The position numbers were made by a program, and so were the translations under genes. This document shows, in pieces, positions 22,101 through 33,303 of a DNA stretch of 64,000 nt. Under the pieces are notes generated by a model. It had not been told where the DNA came from, ran no database searches, and saw only the letters and a program-made list of their open reading frames with translations. Each line of letters begins with the position of its first letter. Position 1 is the first letter of the stretch. Origin of the DNA: Leptodactylus fallax (lineage: Eukaryota > Chordata > Amphibia > Anura > Leptodactylidae); assembly GCA_947044405.1 (NCBI GenBank), contig CAMRHE010000063.1, positions 4,452,501-4,516,500 on the forward strand. The letters run 5' to 3'.

Positions 22101-24504
22101 TCACGGTTTCTTGTGGGCGCAGTTTGTGACAGAATCCTGGACTCTGAGGTTGCCATGTTACATTTAGTGTCCGGCTTACCCATTGTTTACATCAAAACGG
22201 TTCAGTTAAAAATCACTTATCATGTAAAAAGTGAGCCCACATAGAGCGACAGAGACAGAAAAATTCTCCATTTTTATTTCTTGGAAGGCGGTGACATAAA
22301 CACTATTTTTTTTTCCCATGTAATGTACTATTAGATAGATATTTGGTATTACTCTATTACTTCTGACCTATAGATTAACCCCCTAACAGTCACATTAAAA
22401 TTGCAGAAACCCTCCCGAAAATTTTTAGCTTTATGAGACCTTGTATTTTGAGTGAGCATAAGACTTCTTGATCAGTTTTGATTACTTTTTGTTTTTGAGA
22501 GGCGAGATAATCAGAAAACATCAATTCTGGCATCTGAATGTTAAAGAGGTTGTCCAAGATAAAAAAAAAAAAAATAAATAATCATACTCGCCTGTCCCCG
22601 ATGCTCCGGTGTCTCCCAATACGGTCCTGCTGCTCTGCTGTCTTATTTTGGTGGAAGTCCTCGCCGGCTGTGACGTCCCGTGTCCCTTTCCTTAGGCCGC
22701 TGATTGGCTCAGCAAATTAGTGGCCTAAAGAAACTTGTGACATCCCGTGTCCTTTGCTGAGGCCGCTATTTGGCACTTCTTCCAGAAGCAGCAGGACCAG
22801 TGCGTGTTGGGAAACTCTGGAGCACCAGGGACAGGTGGGTGTTTTTTTTTGTTTTGTTTTTTTGTTTTTTTACCTTCCTGGGCTTAAATTTAAAAAAAAA
22901 AAAAAATTATCCTGGAAAACCCCTTTAAGGTTTATGTAATTTATTATGTAGAATAAATAACATACTTATTTTATTTTAGGGGTTGGATGTGGTGATACCA
23001 ATTGTGTGGGGGGTTTTTTCATTAAGAAGAAAGAAAAATTTATTAAAAGAATTATGTTGATTATTCAGCACAGCGAATGAAGGAAATGAAATGAAAATGC
23101 AAAAATACAATGGTAAAATTGCAGTTTTTTCCTGCCCTAGCCTGGAAAGAGTTAATAAAAGTTTATCAGCAACTGCACATTCACTCCACTGATTCAGCTG
23201 TGAAACTTTTGATTTCTAAAAAACTATTAGCAGTTCTGCTCTGACAGCCATGTACCCTGGCAGTATGTGCGGCGGTGCTGTCGTCTTTGCACTGGTTGCT
23301 TTATATGATAGCTGTCAGGATCTGGGAGGTGCGCTCTGTGCTCTGACTGATAGATCCCAATATTACTGGAGTGTACGTGATTGATTTCCTGTTCTCTTGT
23401 ACCCCCCCCCCCCGTCCTCATCAACAAAATAAAAGCTGATCCTGTCCAGTCCAGAGAGTACTCCGGGTTTTTCGTTAGAATCAACTTCACATAATTATGA
23501 TTTATAGTTCAATTCCCTTTTTTTTGCGTACACAGTCCACAACCAGAGACAGCACGGCTACGGGTAATAGCATGTCAGGAGCCATGCTGCTCTCCCGCCA
23601 TACGATGTGTACCACTGCAGTACCTAAACCCACCACTACACCCTGTATGGCAAGTGAGCAGCGTGGCTCCTGGAATTGTTACCATTACTTATAGCCACAC
23701 TGTCCTGAAAAACCTATAGGGGTACTGGCTGTCAGAACCGCTGATGTAATATTGACAACCTATACTAGGGAAAGACCATCAATATTAGAAAGATGGATAA
23801 ACACTTTAAAGAGGTTGTCCAGGAATTGGAGCAATCCATGTGGTGGCTGGGGAGATGTAAAATTAAAAAAAAAAAAAAAAAAAAACAAGCTTACTCGCCT
23901 GTCCCCGGCGCTCCATTGTCCATCACCAGTGACCAATTAGTCCTGTGACTGCTGACACCTGACACCAATTAGGTACAGGATTTCCAGAAATGAGAATTTC
24001 CAGAAATTTTACACCTCCTTTGCCGCCACAGCGGTTGCTCCAATTTATGGACAACCTCTTTAACGGGATTGTCGGGGCGTAATTTTTTTATGTCCCCCCC
24101 CCCCCAATAGTGGACCAGTGATGGGGCTATTATATTGTGTGGGGGCAGTGATAGGGGAATATTAAAGGGGTTATCAGGCTTATGGCCTATCCTCGGGATG
24201 GGCAGCTAATTATTGTCTCTACATAGGAGAGCGAGCTCTGGACTGGTAGTTCTACCAGGCTGCCTATAATGTAGGCTTCACCATCACTCTGTTAGATATA
24301 GAAGGTTTTTGCATATAAGTTGTTCTTTATAGTAACGCACCTTCACTCTTATGTAATTTCTTCCTTTATTTCCATAGGAAATTCATCATTGCCGGAGACA
24401 GATCAAGTACAGCAAGGACAAGATGTGGTATTTAGCCAAACTGGTAAGTACAGGGTACTAGCTGTGGCATGTGGTTATAATCCGCAGCATCATACTACAT
24501 ACAG

Positions 24505-24547
<43 letters not shown>

Positions 24548-25256
24548 GCAAAAAATAGGCAGCACTCCATAGTAAGGTGAAGTAAAAAAGTGAGTTGATT
24601 GCCCCATGCGACGTTTCGGCTCTATGATGAGCCTGTATCAAGCAGCACAATAGTGATGATATACAAATATAAATATGGTTTACGATATCAATCGATTATA
24701 AGTGACAATCAAGCAATTAGGTAAAAAATATATGAAAAATTGATACAAAATATATCATACATAGTGTAATATAAAACACGTGATAAATATAAGTGCTGTC
24801 ATAATAACAAGTGTAAAAGATCAGGTTTAAGCCTGAATAATAAAGTCATCTATCCTGAAGAGTAATAAGTAACAGGTGTATAGATGTTGTTCTAACACTA
24901 CAGTAGTTACGCTAGACTGTTGCTTCACCCTCTATTGAACCTTAGGGTCTATAAATATGAGATTATATTCTATTGATAATGAATAGTATTATGGCCATTT
25001 TTTAACTTTGGTGTGTGAAATATAGATATGTGTTCACACTTATAGGTGGCCATCTTGCGTTTTTTTTGTGGCTTTGTATTTAGCTATATGCAGCATTGAC
25101 ATAATGTCATGGTATAGCACATCTTCTATATTTATATTCTTATACTAAGGGGTAATCCAACTAATTTTGCATTATGGATTGAATGGGATACTATCTCTTC
25201 CCAGTGGTGAGCACCCACATATATATATTTCTACTGGTGCGGTCATCTATAGACTT

Positions 25257-25308
<52 letters not shown>

Positions 25309-28300
25309 TAAATCCCATCAATATTTGGTATAGCACCTTTTGGAGGAGTCATGGAGGTGATGATATGGCCCCCTGAACTCAACATCATCCAGTCTGTCTG
25401 GGATTACATGAAGAGGCAGAAGGATTTACTTAAAGGGGTTATCACATAAACAGTACTTAATGGGTTAAGTGTATGATCACTGGAAGTCTAACTATTGGGG
25501 ACTCCAGTGATCACAAGAATGGGAGTCCAAGAGTCCCCTTTGAATGGAGCTGTAGTGCGTAGGCGTGACCACTGCCCCATTCACTTCAGTGAAGGCAGAG
25601 TTGCAGTAATGCCCCATGGTCACTAAACATCTGCCTCTGTATCCGTACAATTTATAGTACCGGGCCCCCACCAATCAGATATTGATGGCCTAACCTATCA
25701 ATGTGCCATAAACCCCCCCCCCCCCCAAAAAAAAAAACAAAAAACAGTTGTCATAGTGGTGCAAAATGGTGGATGTCTGATTAACACATGGCAGATTTCT
25801 GCATGATGGGCATACTTTATCTTTTCACAACCCAACATATGCCCTGTGAGCTCTACTAGGAGATCCCCTATTGTGGACCCATATTTATTAGCCTGTGAGG
25901 ATAGCAACTATACAGAGCATTGGTTTCAAGGTGTACTGTGTAATGCTTCATTTTTCCTGCGGAAGCGCTGTTGGAGAACTAAAGAGCTGTTGCTGGCAGG
26001 ACTTGGGTTCTCAGTTGGAATCCATGTTTTAAGGATTCCTATGCAATAAGGTAGGCATAAGAAGGGGAAATTGAGATTATGAGCCCCCGGTAGGAGCAGA
26101 GACTGATGACTGAAGTCCAAAAATGTCTTGGAGCTTTAATGCAGCCAAAACTTTACAGACCTGGGCGGGAGATAGCATGTAAGTGACATTACCAGCACCC
26201 TGTAAATAAATGACCGCGGCTCCCTAGAAGTCGGTCTTGCTTGAGAAGTCTTTAAATCCCATTTCGTAAATTGAATCCCCGCCGGTTCTTCGTTATTAAT
26301 TTCCTAAATCCAGAACTTCAACTGTAACCACAAACAGACTTTTAGAAAATGAGTTTCTTGGTCATCAAAGTAAAAAATGAGCGGACTTATTAATTCATCT
26401 AGATCGTGGAGGGAGATATGTAAATGATTCCCAATTTCCATAGAACGGCTTTCATCCAGTGAGCGTCACAGCCCTCAGGGGTCTGTTTAGAAGCGGAATA
26501 ATAACCCATCAGTCACATGATCCTGGAGGATTAACCATTTGTTTCTACCTCTAGATCAAGGGGATGTCTATAGACCAGGCGATTGCGCAGATGGAATTCA
26601 GTGACAAGAAAGGAGCAAAAATAATTAAAGAGGTAAGACGAGGAAAAACTAGCGAGAAAAAGAGCATATATTAATATTAACAAGGTGCGATCATAAGCCT
26701 TACACTGTTTATAGTTATACGTAAAGGGGTTTTCCGGGCAAAAAAATCTTTTTTTTAAAAAAGATCCGTTAGTGCTATTAATGGGTTAATAAGTGCACCC
26801 AAATACCTTTAGCAGTGTTTTGAGTGATTTCTGGGTTTCTCTGGGAGCTCCTGGCATCCTCTGCATTTGTTTACATGGTATAGCTTCCTGCTGTCTTAGC
26901 TCATGCAATGCATCATGGTAGTTGTAGGCTGACTCACACTACTTCCCTCTCTCATACCCCCACCCTGTCTCCCTAGCTATCCCGCCCACTATTAACCCAT
27001 CCCAACTAACTAACAAACTGATGTTCCGGAAACGGAACATCACCGGATAATCAGAAAATGTGCCTTGGGCGATCACATGACTGCCCCAGGGATATGGGTA
27101 AATCTACATTTTTCCTAAAGTAAGTAATTTAGAAAGTAGGCGGGGGGAAGGTGTTTAGATTAGTGTAGAAATTGCATTTTATCCCAGACAACCCTTTTAA
27201 CCCTTCCTAACTTGGGTCTTTAATCTGGTGTTTCTCTCTATAACTGTGCTGAGTGGGCTGGCTCTTTCTGGTGAGCAGTGCTGTGTGCTTAGAACAAGGA
27301 GCTGCTCCCCTTACCCTCTCACAGCCTGATGCATCCCCCTACTCTCTCTGTCTTCTTTGTGTCGGTCTTTACTGTGTTACTAAAGTCAAGCTTTTTTTAG
27401 TGACTGGAGCGTTTACTAAAATTTTACAGAGAGTCAGAAGATAGGAAAATGGGAACTACAGGCTGCTAGAAAGTGAGAAAGAAATATCCCAGAGTGCATT
27501 TATTTTTAAATATTAATGAACTCAAAATATTTGATGTTTTTTTTTTTGAGGGGTGAGATTCTCCTGTATCATATAACCTATATATCACAGAGCTCAGCTT
27601 CTCTCCTCTATCATATAGCCCTATATATCCCAGAGCTCAGCTTATCTCCTCTATCATATAACCCTATATATCACAGAGCTCAGCTTCTCTCCTCTATCAT
27701 ATAACCCTATATATCACAGAGCTCAGCTTCTCTCCCTCTGTCATATACACCTATTCAACATCCCCCCCCACACACCCCCCCCCCCTAACCTATATACCAC
27801 AGAGCTCAGATTCTCTCCTCTATCATATAACCCTATATATCACAGAGCTCAGCTCTCTCCTCTAGCATATAACCCTATAAAACAAGGGCCCGGCCTTCTC
27901 TCTTCTATCATATAACCCTATATATCACAGAGCTCAGCTTCTCTCCTCTATCATATAGCCCTATATATCACAGAGCTCAGCTTCTCTCCCTCTATCATAT
28001 AACCCTTATATATCACAGAGCTCAGCTTCTCTCCCTCTATCATATAACCCTATATATCACAGAGCTCAGCTTCTCTCCTCTGTCATATAACCCTATATAT
28101 CACAGAGCTCAGCTTCTCTCCTCTATCATATAACCCTATATATCACAGAGCTCAGCTTCTCTCCCTCTACCATATAACCCTATATATCACAGAGCTCAGC
28201 TTCTCTCCCTCTATCATATAACCCTATATATCACAGAGCTCAGCTTCTCTCCTCTATCATATAACCCTATATATCACAGAGCTCAGCTTCTCTCCTCTAT

Positions 28301-31300
28301 CATATAACCCTATATATCACAGAGCTCAGCTTCTCTTCTCTATCATATAACCCTATATATCACACAGCTCAGCTTCTCTCCCTCTATCATATAACCCTAT
28401 ATATTACAGAGCTCAGCTTCTCTCCTCTATCATATAACCCTATATATCACAAGCCCCCCCCCCCCAGCTTCTCTCCCTCATATAACTCTCACAGAGCTCA
28501 GCTTCTCTCCTCTTCATATAACCCTATATATCACAGAGCTCAGCTTCTCTCCCTTCCTTTTTTTACCCTTTTTTCCCTATCATATAACCCTATATATCAC
28601 AGAGCTCAGCTTCTCTCCTCTATCATATAACCCTATATATCACAGAGCCCCCCTCTACCTTAATTCTCTCCTCTATCATATAACCTATATATCACAGAGC
28701 TCAGCTTCTCTCCCTCTATCATATAACCCTATATATCACAGAGCTCAGCTTCTCTCCCATCTATAACCCTACAGCGCCACATATAACCCTATGTATCACA
28801 GAGCTCAGCTTCTCTCCTCTATCATATAACCCTATATATCACAGAGCTCAGCTTCTCTCCCTCTACCATATAACCCTATATATCACAGAGCTCAGCTTCT
28901 CTCCTCTATCATATAACCCTATATATCCCAGAGCTCAGCTTCTCTCCCTCTATCATATAACCCTATATATCACAGAGCTCAGCTTCTCTCCTCTATCATA
29001 TAACCCTATATATCACAGAGCTCAGCTTCTCTCCTCTATCATATAACCCTATATATCACAGAGCTCAGCTTCTCTATCCTCTATCATATAACCCTATATA
29101 CACAGAGCCGCCCCCCCCATATAACCCTATATATCGCAGAGCTCAGCTTCTCTCCCTCTATCATATAACCCTATATATCACAGAGCTCAGCTTCTCTCCT
29201 CTATCATATAACCCCTTACCCAGAGCTCATCTTCTCTCCTCTATCATATAACCCTATATATCACAGAGCTCAGCTTCTCTCCTCTATCATATAACCCTAT
29301 ATATCACAGAGCTCAGCTTCTCTCCTCTATCAAAACCAAACACAGGCCCGCTCTCTCCCTCTGTCATATAACCCTATATATCACAGAGCTCAGCTTCTCT
29401 CCTCTATCATATAACCCTATATATCACAGAGCTCAGCTTCTCTCCCTCTATCATATAACCCTATATATCACAGAGCTCAGCTTCTCTCCTCTATCATATA
29501 ACCCTATATATCCCAGAGCTCAGCTTCTCTCCCTCTGTCATATAACCCTATATATCACAGAGCTCAGCTTCTCTCCCTCTGTCATATAACCCTATATATC
29601 ACAGTGCCCTTATTTTATAGTTCATCTGTCTCATATCAGGTGCACTCTTGCAAAAAGTATAGTCTGCCACTAGAGGGAGCTGCAGTTTCAATAATGGGAA
29701 ACCACTCTGCTACAGGTTGTTTCTAATAAGCAGGACAGATCTGGGGCAAATATAGAGGTAGTTGTTCCTGATATGACTTGTAGTGTTCCATATTCATTTT
29801 TACCTTTTGAATGACGATTTTTGACAATTTATTTCACATTTTGTGTTTTAGGTCTTGTTAGAAGCTCAAGAAATGGCAGTGAGAAACCACCATGTGGAAT
29901 ATAAATCTAACCTTCACATAGGTAAGGACTTCACAGGAGTGATGTGTGGTCTAAAGAGACTCCATATATAACCTTCAAATATCAGAAGGGGCTCAGCCAT
30001 TAAGAACCATAACATTTAAGGAGCTCCGGAGATACTCAGCTTCATGGCAGCAATAAGCAATGTAATGTAAGGGTCTGGTCTGTGCCTAACATAACACCCT
30101 TAACACAGTATTGCAGAATTGGACTGTCAGCAGTAAATATATACAGGAGCATCATATTATCTTCTAAGGTAATAGGATATCCCATCGTTTTATCATTGGT
30201 GGTGGTCCAATCTTCAATATCACCAAAGATCCTAGGTCACAGTGTTAAGAATATGACCCCCTCCCCCGCCACCACCACTACCACCACAATGAATTTTGGC
30301 AGTAACCAGGACAAATCTATGCCAGATCTAGGAGGCAATTTTAAGGGGTTTCTGAAACTGACAACAATTACTCCCTATCCATACAATATGGGATAAATGT
30401 AGGTGATGAATGTATGTTCACTGGGTTGTTTGACTGAATGAACCTCCATTGATCACAAAAATGTGGGGCCCCCAAGTCCTGTGTGTGAATAGAGTGGTAG
30501 TGTGTCTTCAGGAACACAGCTCCATTTACTTCTATGGGATTGAAAGAGGTGCTGTACTCTATTTCTATCAGTCCCATGGAAGTGAATACAGTGGTGGTCC
30601 AGTATGTGCACTAATAATCCATTCGCACACGGGGTTTGGGGACTCCAGTAATCTCGTGATCAGTGGGAAACCCAGCAGGCCCCCAACAGTCATATATTTA
30701 TCATGTATCCTTTGCATAGGCAAAAGTAGGTAAAAAAAGGTGAACCCCACTTTCTCAGTAGTCTTAGCAGGATTGTACTCTTCACAGTAGCCGTAGCAGG
30801 ACTGCCCCCTTCCCAGTAGGAGCAGGACTGCCCCCTTCCCAGTGGTCGTAGCAGGACTGCCCCCTTCCCAGTGGTCGTAGCAGGACTGCCCCCTTCCCAG
30901 TGGTCGTAGCAGGACTGCCCCCTTCCCAGTGGTCGTAGCAGGACTGCCCCCTTCCCAGTGGTCGTAGCCGGACTGCCCCCTTCCCAGTAGTCGTAGCAGG
31001 ACTGCCCCCTTCCCAGTGGTCGTAGCAGGACTGCCCCCTTCCCAGTGGTCGTAGCAGGACTGCCCCCTTCCCAGTGGTCGTAGCAGGACTGCCCCCTTCC
31101 CAGTGGTCGTAGCAGGACTGCCCCCTTCCCAGTGGTCGTAGCCGAACTGTCCCCTTCCCAGTGGTCGTAGCCGGACTGCCCCCTTCCCAGTGGTCGTAGC
31201 CGGACTGCCCCCTTCCCAGTGGTCGTAGCAGGACTGCCCCCTTCCCAGTGGTCGTAGCAGGACTGCCCCCTTCCCAGTGGTCGTAGCAGGACTGCCCCCT

Positions 31301-32423
31301 TCCCAGTGGTCGTAGCAGGACTGCCCCCTTCCCAGTGGTCGTAGCCGAACTGTCCCCTTCCCAGTGGTCGTAGCTGGACTGCCCCCTTCCCAGTGGTCGT
31401 AGCCGGACTGCCCCCTTCCCAGTGGTCGTAGCAGAACTGCCCCCTTCCCAGTGGTCGTAGCAGGACTGCCCCCTTCCCAGTGGTGGTAGCTGGACTGCCC
31501 CCTTCCCAGTGGTCGTAGCAGGACTGCCCCCTTCCCAGTGGTCGTAGCAGGACTGCCCCCTTCCCAGTGGTCGTAGCAGAACTGCCCCCTTCCCAGTGGT
31601 CGTAGCTGGACTGCCCCCTTCCCAGTGGTGGTAGCTGGACTGCCCCCTTCCCAGTGGTCGTAGCAGGACTGCCCCCTTCCCAGTGGTCGTAGCAGGACTG
31701 CCCCCCTTCCCAGTGGTCGTAGCAGGACTGCCCCCTTCCAATGGTCGTAGCTGGACTGCCCTCCCAGGCGCGGGGGGCCCCCCCCCCTTCCCAGTGGTCG
31801 TAGCTGGACTGCCCCCTTCCCAGTGGTCGTAGCTGGACTGCCCCCTTCCCAGTGGTCGTAGCTGGACTGCCCCTTTCCCAGTGGTCGTAGCAGGATTTCT
31901 TCCTTCCCAGTGGTCATAGTAGTACTCAATGTTCCTGTAGTACACCCTCTTCTAGCTGGAGGCTACATACAAGCAGCCTATTGTTGGTTGCCATATATAA
32001 CTTCCTGCTTCCGTCTTTGTTAGCATTTGGATAGCTGTTGTGTGGGTAGGACCACCCCTATAAAAGCGGCAGCATTACATTGTAAGGTGATAGAAATATT
32101 GCCATATGGTCCTGTTTCCACCTTTGGCTATCAGGTTCAGTAAACATATATGTAATAGTTGTAAATAACTTGTGACGTTGTTCACACAAGCCTGTTTCTG
32201 TTCACCTGCAGCCGACTCCTTTTCCAATAAAGGCACGTACCTGAAGCGGATCCGTTATCACGGGCGGGGCAGATTTGGTATCATGGATAAGGTACACTGC
32301 CATTATTTTGTCAAGTTGGTTGAGGGACCACCACCACCGAAAGAAAAACCTATTGACGGATTCCAGCAGGCCAAGGACTATGTGCAGCAGCTGAAAAACC
32401 GCACCATCATCCACAGCTTGTGA
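19144..32423 (+). CDS. MRPL22: MRPL22 gene, complete coding region in 7 exons
   Basis: Mitochondrial ribosomal protein uL22m of the large (39S) subunit; the uL22 family binds 23S/16S-type rRNA and lines the peptide exit tunnel. Exons: 19144-19165, 20574-20607, 21202-21334, 24378-24443, 26555-26632, 29852-29921 and 32212-32423. They total 615 bases, 204 residues plus TGA (human 206). All introns are GT-AG and the phases match. The N-terminus is basic and hydrophobic, as expected for a mitochondrial import signal. Divergent partner of GEMIN5, as in human. Confidence 0.97.
19473..20383. mobile_element. T2-like MITE split by a second MITE (19,722-20,201)
   Basis: Outer arms: GAGGAGCTGTCACCTCTCCT at 19,480 pairs with AGGAGTGGTGACCATTCCTC ending in TTAA at 20,383. 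TCTGTTATTCCTCCTGGAAA near 19,562 pairs with TTTCCAGGAGGAATAACAGA near 20,257. The inner element runs from TTAAGGGGTTTCCTGG at 19,722 to CCTGGACAACCCCTTTAA at 20,201, with GACCTATCCTTAGGAT paired to ATCCTAAGGATGGGCC. Located in MRPL22 intron 1. Confidence 0.75.
20574..20607 (+). CDS. MRPL22: MRPL22 exon 2
   Basis: 34 bases encoding [11 protein letters not shown] in phase; human has ALWIHNLRSR here. Acceptor CTTACAG, donor GTGAGTAC. Small and weakly conserved, so less certain than the later exons. Confidence 0.85.
20608..21201. other. MRPL22 intron 2
   Basis: 594 bases between exons 2 and 3. I see no repeat family or gene in it. Confidence 0.6.
21202..21334 (+). CDS. MRPL22: MRPL22 exon 3
   Basis: Encodes about residues 19-63, from the end of the targeting peptide ([14 protein letters not shown]) into the mature [18 protein letters not shown], nearly as in human. 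Acceptor TTATAG, donor GTGAGT. Confidence 0.97.
21390..21875. repeat. 23-bp minisatellite
   Basis: About 20 copies of the unit GTAGGGCCGGCGGTTACGTA plus CAT, with 23-bp spacing (for example 21,445 and 21,468). Variants read GTAGTGCCAGTGG. A longer block with CACCTAGGGCTGACAGTGAC occurs twice (about 21,398 and 21,533), so segments were duplicated together. Rich in CpG and TACGTA. Confidence 0.95.
22541..22928. mobile_element. T2-like MITE with poly-A arms
   Basis: TTAAAGAGGTTGTCCAAGAT at 22,541 and ATCCTGGAAAACCCCTTTAA ending at 22,928. The interior carries A-rich and T-rich runs in mirrored positions and the CTCGCCTGTCCCCG motif shared with the next copy. Confidence 0.75.
23806..24063. mobile_element. 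T2-like MITE, clean ends
   Basis: TTAAAGAGGTTGTCCAGGAA, then TTGGAGCA on the left, mirrors TGCTCCAATTTATGGACAAC, then CTCTTTAA on the right, within TTAA. A one-sided copy follows at 24,162 (TTAAAGGGGTTATCAGGC). Confidence 0.85.
24378..24443 (+). CDS. MRPL22: MRPL22 exon 4
   Basis: 22 whole codons: [20 protein letters not shown], then KL. This is the start of the uL22 fold. Acceptor CCATAG, donor GTAAGT. Confidence 0.97.
24506..25306. repeat. frog repeat bounded by two AT microsatellites
   Basis: AT runs at 24,506-24,545 and 25,261-25,306 bracket about 715 bases. These begin AATGCAAAAAATAGGCAGCA and contain GACGTTTCGGCTC with a nearby GAGCCTG partner, a motif common in frog repeats. Located in MRPL22 intron 4. 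Whether this is one element is not proven. Confidence 0.55.
25430..25715. mobile_element. T2-like MITE
   Basis: TTAAAGGGGTTATCACATAA at 25,430 and a right side with GATATTGATGGCCTAACCTA then CCATAAACCCCC. The right end runs into a long C run, so the exact end is unclear. Confidence 0.55.
26555..26632 (+). CDS. MRPL22: MRPL22 exon 5
   Basis: 26 whole codons: [20 protein letters not shown], then AKIIKE, the conserved uL22 helix. Acceptor CTCTAG, donor GTAAGAC. Confidence 0.97.
26721..27200. mobile_element. T2-like MITE
   Basis: GTAAAGGGGTTTTCCGGGCA at 26,721 and ATCCCAGACAACCCTTTTAA at 27,200, at the start of MRPL22 intron 5. Confidence 0.6.
27558..29604. repeat. 43-bp minisatellite, about 48 copies
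   Basis: Units of 42-45 bp, reading ATCATATAACCCTATATATC, then ACAGAGCTCAGCTTCTCTCC and TCT, fill about 2 kb of MRPL22 intron 5. Several copies are damaged by C-rich runs (near 27,765, 28,455, 29,110), which look like local assembly or read errors. Confidence 0.97.
29852..29921 (+). CDS. MRPL22: MRPL22 exon 6
   Basis: Encodes [20 protein letters not shown], then LHI, with the last codon split after one base. Acceptor TTTTAG, donor GTAAGG. Confidence 0.97.
30341..30749. mobile_element. T2-like MITE
   Basis: TTAAGGGGTTTCTGAAACTG at 30,341 with CCCTATCCATACAATATGGG. The right part has TTATCATGTATCC, TTTGCATAGG and ends GGTGAACCCC. Located in MRPL22 intron 6, directly before the 29-bp array. 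Confidence 0.55.
30786..31918. repeat. 29-bp minisatellite, about 39 copies
   Basis: The unit AGTGGTCGTAGCAGGACTGC plus CCCCTTCCC repeats every 29 bases (30,841, 30,870, 30,899 and so on). Variation is mostly at the AGCAGG/AGCCGG/AGCTGG position. One disturbed spot (31,760-31,790) is a G/C run. It leaves long open frames on the minus strand that are not genes. Confidence 0.97.
32212..32423 (+). CDS. MRPL22: MRPL22 exon 7 with stop
   Basis: Encodes about residues 135-204. It starts [20 protein letters not shown], then has [20 protein letters not shown], a proline run, and the C-terminus [10 protein letters not shown] before TGA at 32,421-32,423. Acceptor CCTGCAG. Confidence 0.98.
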
Positions 32424-32516
32424 AGTTGCCGCTCCATGGAGCGCCGTGGACTGGGGAGGGGGTCGTATTTACACTCCCCTGAAAATTCATATGTAAAAAT
32501 TAAGTATTGTTTTCAT

Positions 32517-32522
32517 ATTAAA
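32517..32522 (+). promoter_or_regulatory. MRPL22: MRPL22 polyadenylation signal ATTAAA
   Basis: This is the only AATAAA or ATTAAA motif in the 110 bases after the stop. It overlaps the left TTAAAG end of a likely MITE (32,518-32,830). Confidence 0.6.
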
Positions 32523-32830
32523 GAATTTGGTAGTGGGATATAATAGTCTGGAGTCAATATGGTAGTGTGTATAAATTGCTGATCAGTGGGGGTCTGACCG
32601 CTGAGACCCCCACCAATTTTGAGATGCTGCGAATGTAGCCACAGGCGCACCCCCTGCGTCAGTCATTCCAATGGGAGTGCCAGAGAGTCCAAGTACAGCA
32701 CAGGGCTATGTGTCTGCATCCAGCAACAGGTGTTCTCAGGATCGGCAGGGGTCTCTGCAGTCAGAGCCTCACCAATCGACAATCAGATATGGATAGAGGA
32801 TAAATATTTTTCATATTATATCCCCTTTAA
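32518..32830. mobile_element. T2-like MITE starting in the MRPL22 3' UTR
   Basis: The right end ATATTATATCCCCTTTAA is clear at 32,830. The left partner is TTAAAGAATTTGG, then GTGGGATATAAT at 32,518-32,542, and arms with GATCAGTGGGGGTCTGACC lie inside. The left end is diverged, so the exact start is inferred. Confidence 0.5.
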
Positions 32831-33073
32831 AGGTGATGCTTCTATGTTGGGTGCATGGCTAGTTTTCAGATCTGCTTTATATTACTTTGTGCACATGGCT
32901 CTGTGGTGTGTATGAGGCCTTGGTAGGCTAAATCCTCCTCCTTTTCTCATCAGTGGCTCATTCTCCTACTATATACCTCAGACCTGCTTTACACTGCAGC
33001 TCATCTTGTTCCTTTTGGCCACCATATATAAGCACAAGACTAACTAAGCTCAATGCGAAGTCATTGGATAGAA

Positions 33074-33303
33074 TTAAAGGGGTTGTCTGGGACTATGATA
33101 TTGATTGCTACGGGCTCTTCACTAGTTACCAAGCACAGCGCCATACATATATAATGGCTGTGCTTGGTATTGCAGTTCAGCCCCATTCTTTTGAATGGGA
33201 CTGAACTGCAGCCTGTAGATGTGACCAGTGCATGTGATGTCACTGGCCTGGGAAGAGGAAGTGGAGCTCCAATGTCATAGTTCCAGACATCCTCTTTGAT
33301 TAA
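33074..33303. mobile_element. T2-like MITE
   Basis: TTAAAGGGGTTGTCTGGGAC, then TATGATATTG on the left, mirrors CAATGTCATAGTTCCAGACA, then TCCTCTTTGATTAA on the right. Arms include CAAGCACAGCGCC and its partner GGCTGTGCTTGG. A further one-sided end, GAAAACCCCTTTAA, is at 34,065-34,077. Confidence 0.7.

Noticed and set aside
30568..31945. Two long minus-strand open frames (453 and 387 residues)
   Set aside because: They are produced by the 29-bp minisatellite, overlap each other in different frames with the same peptide, and lie in an MRPL22 intron.
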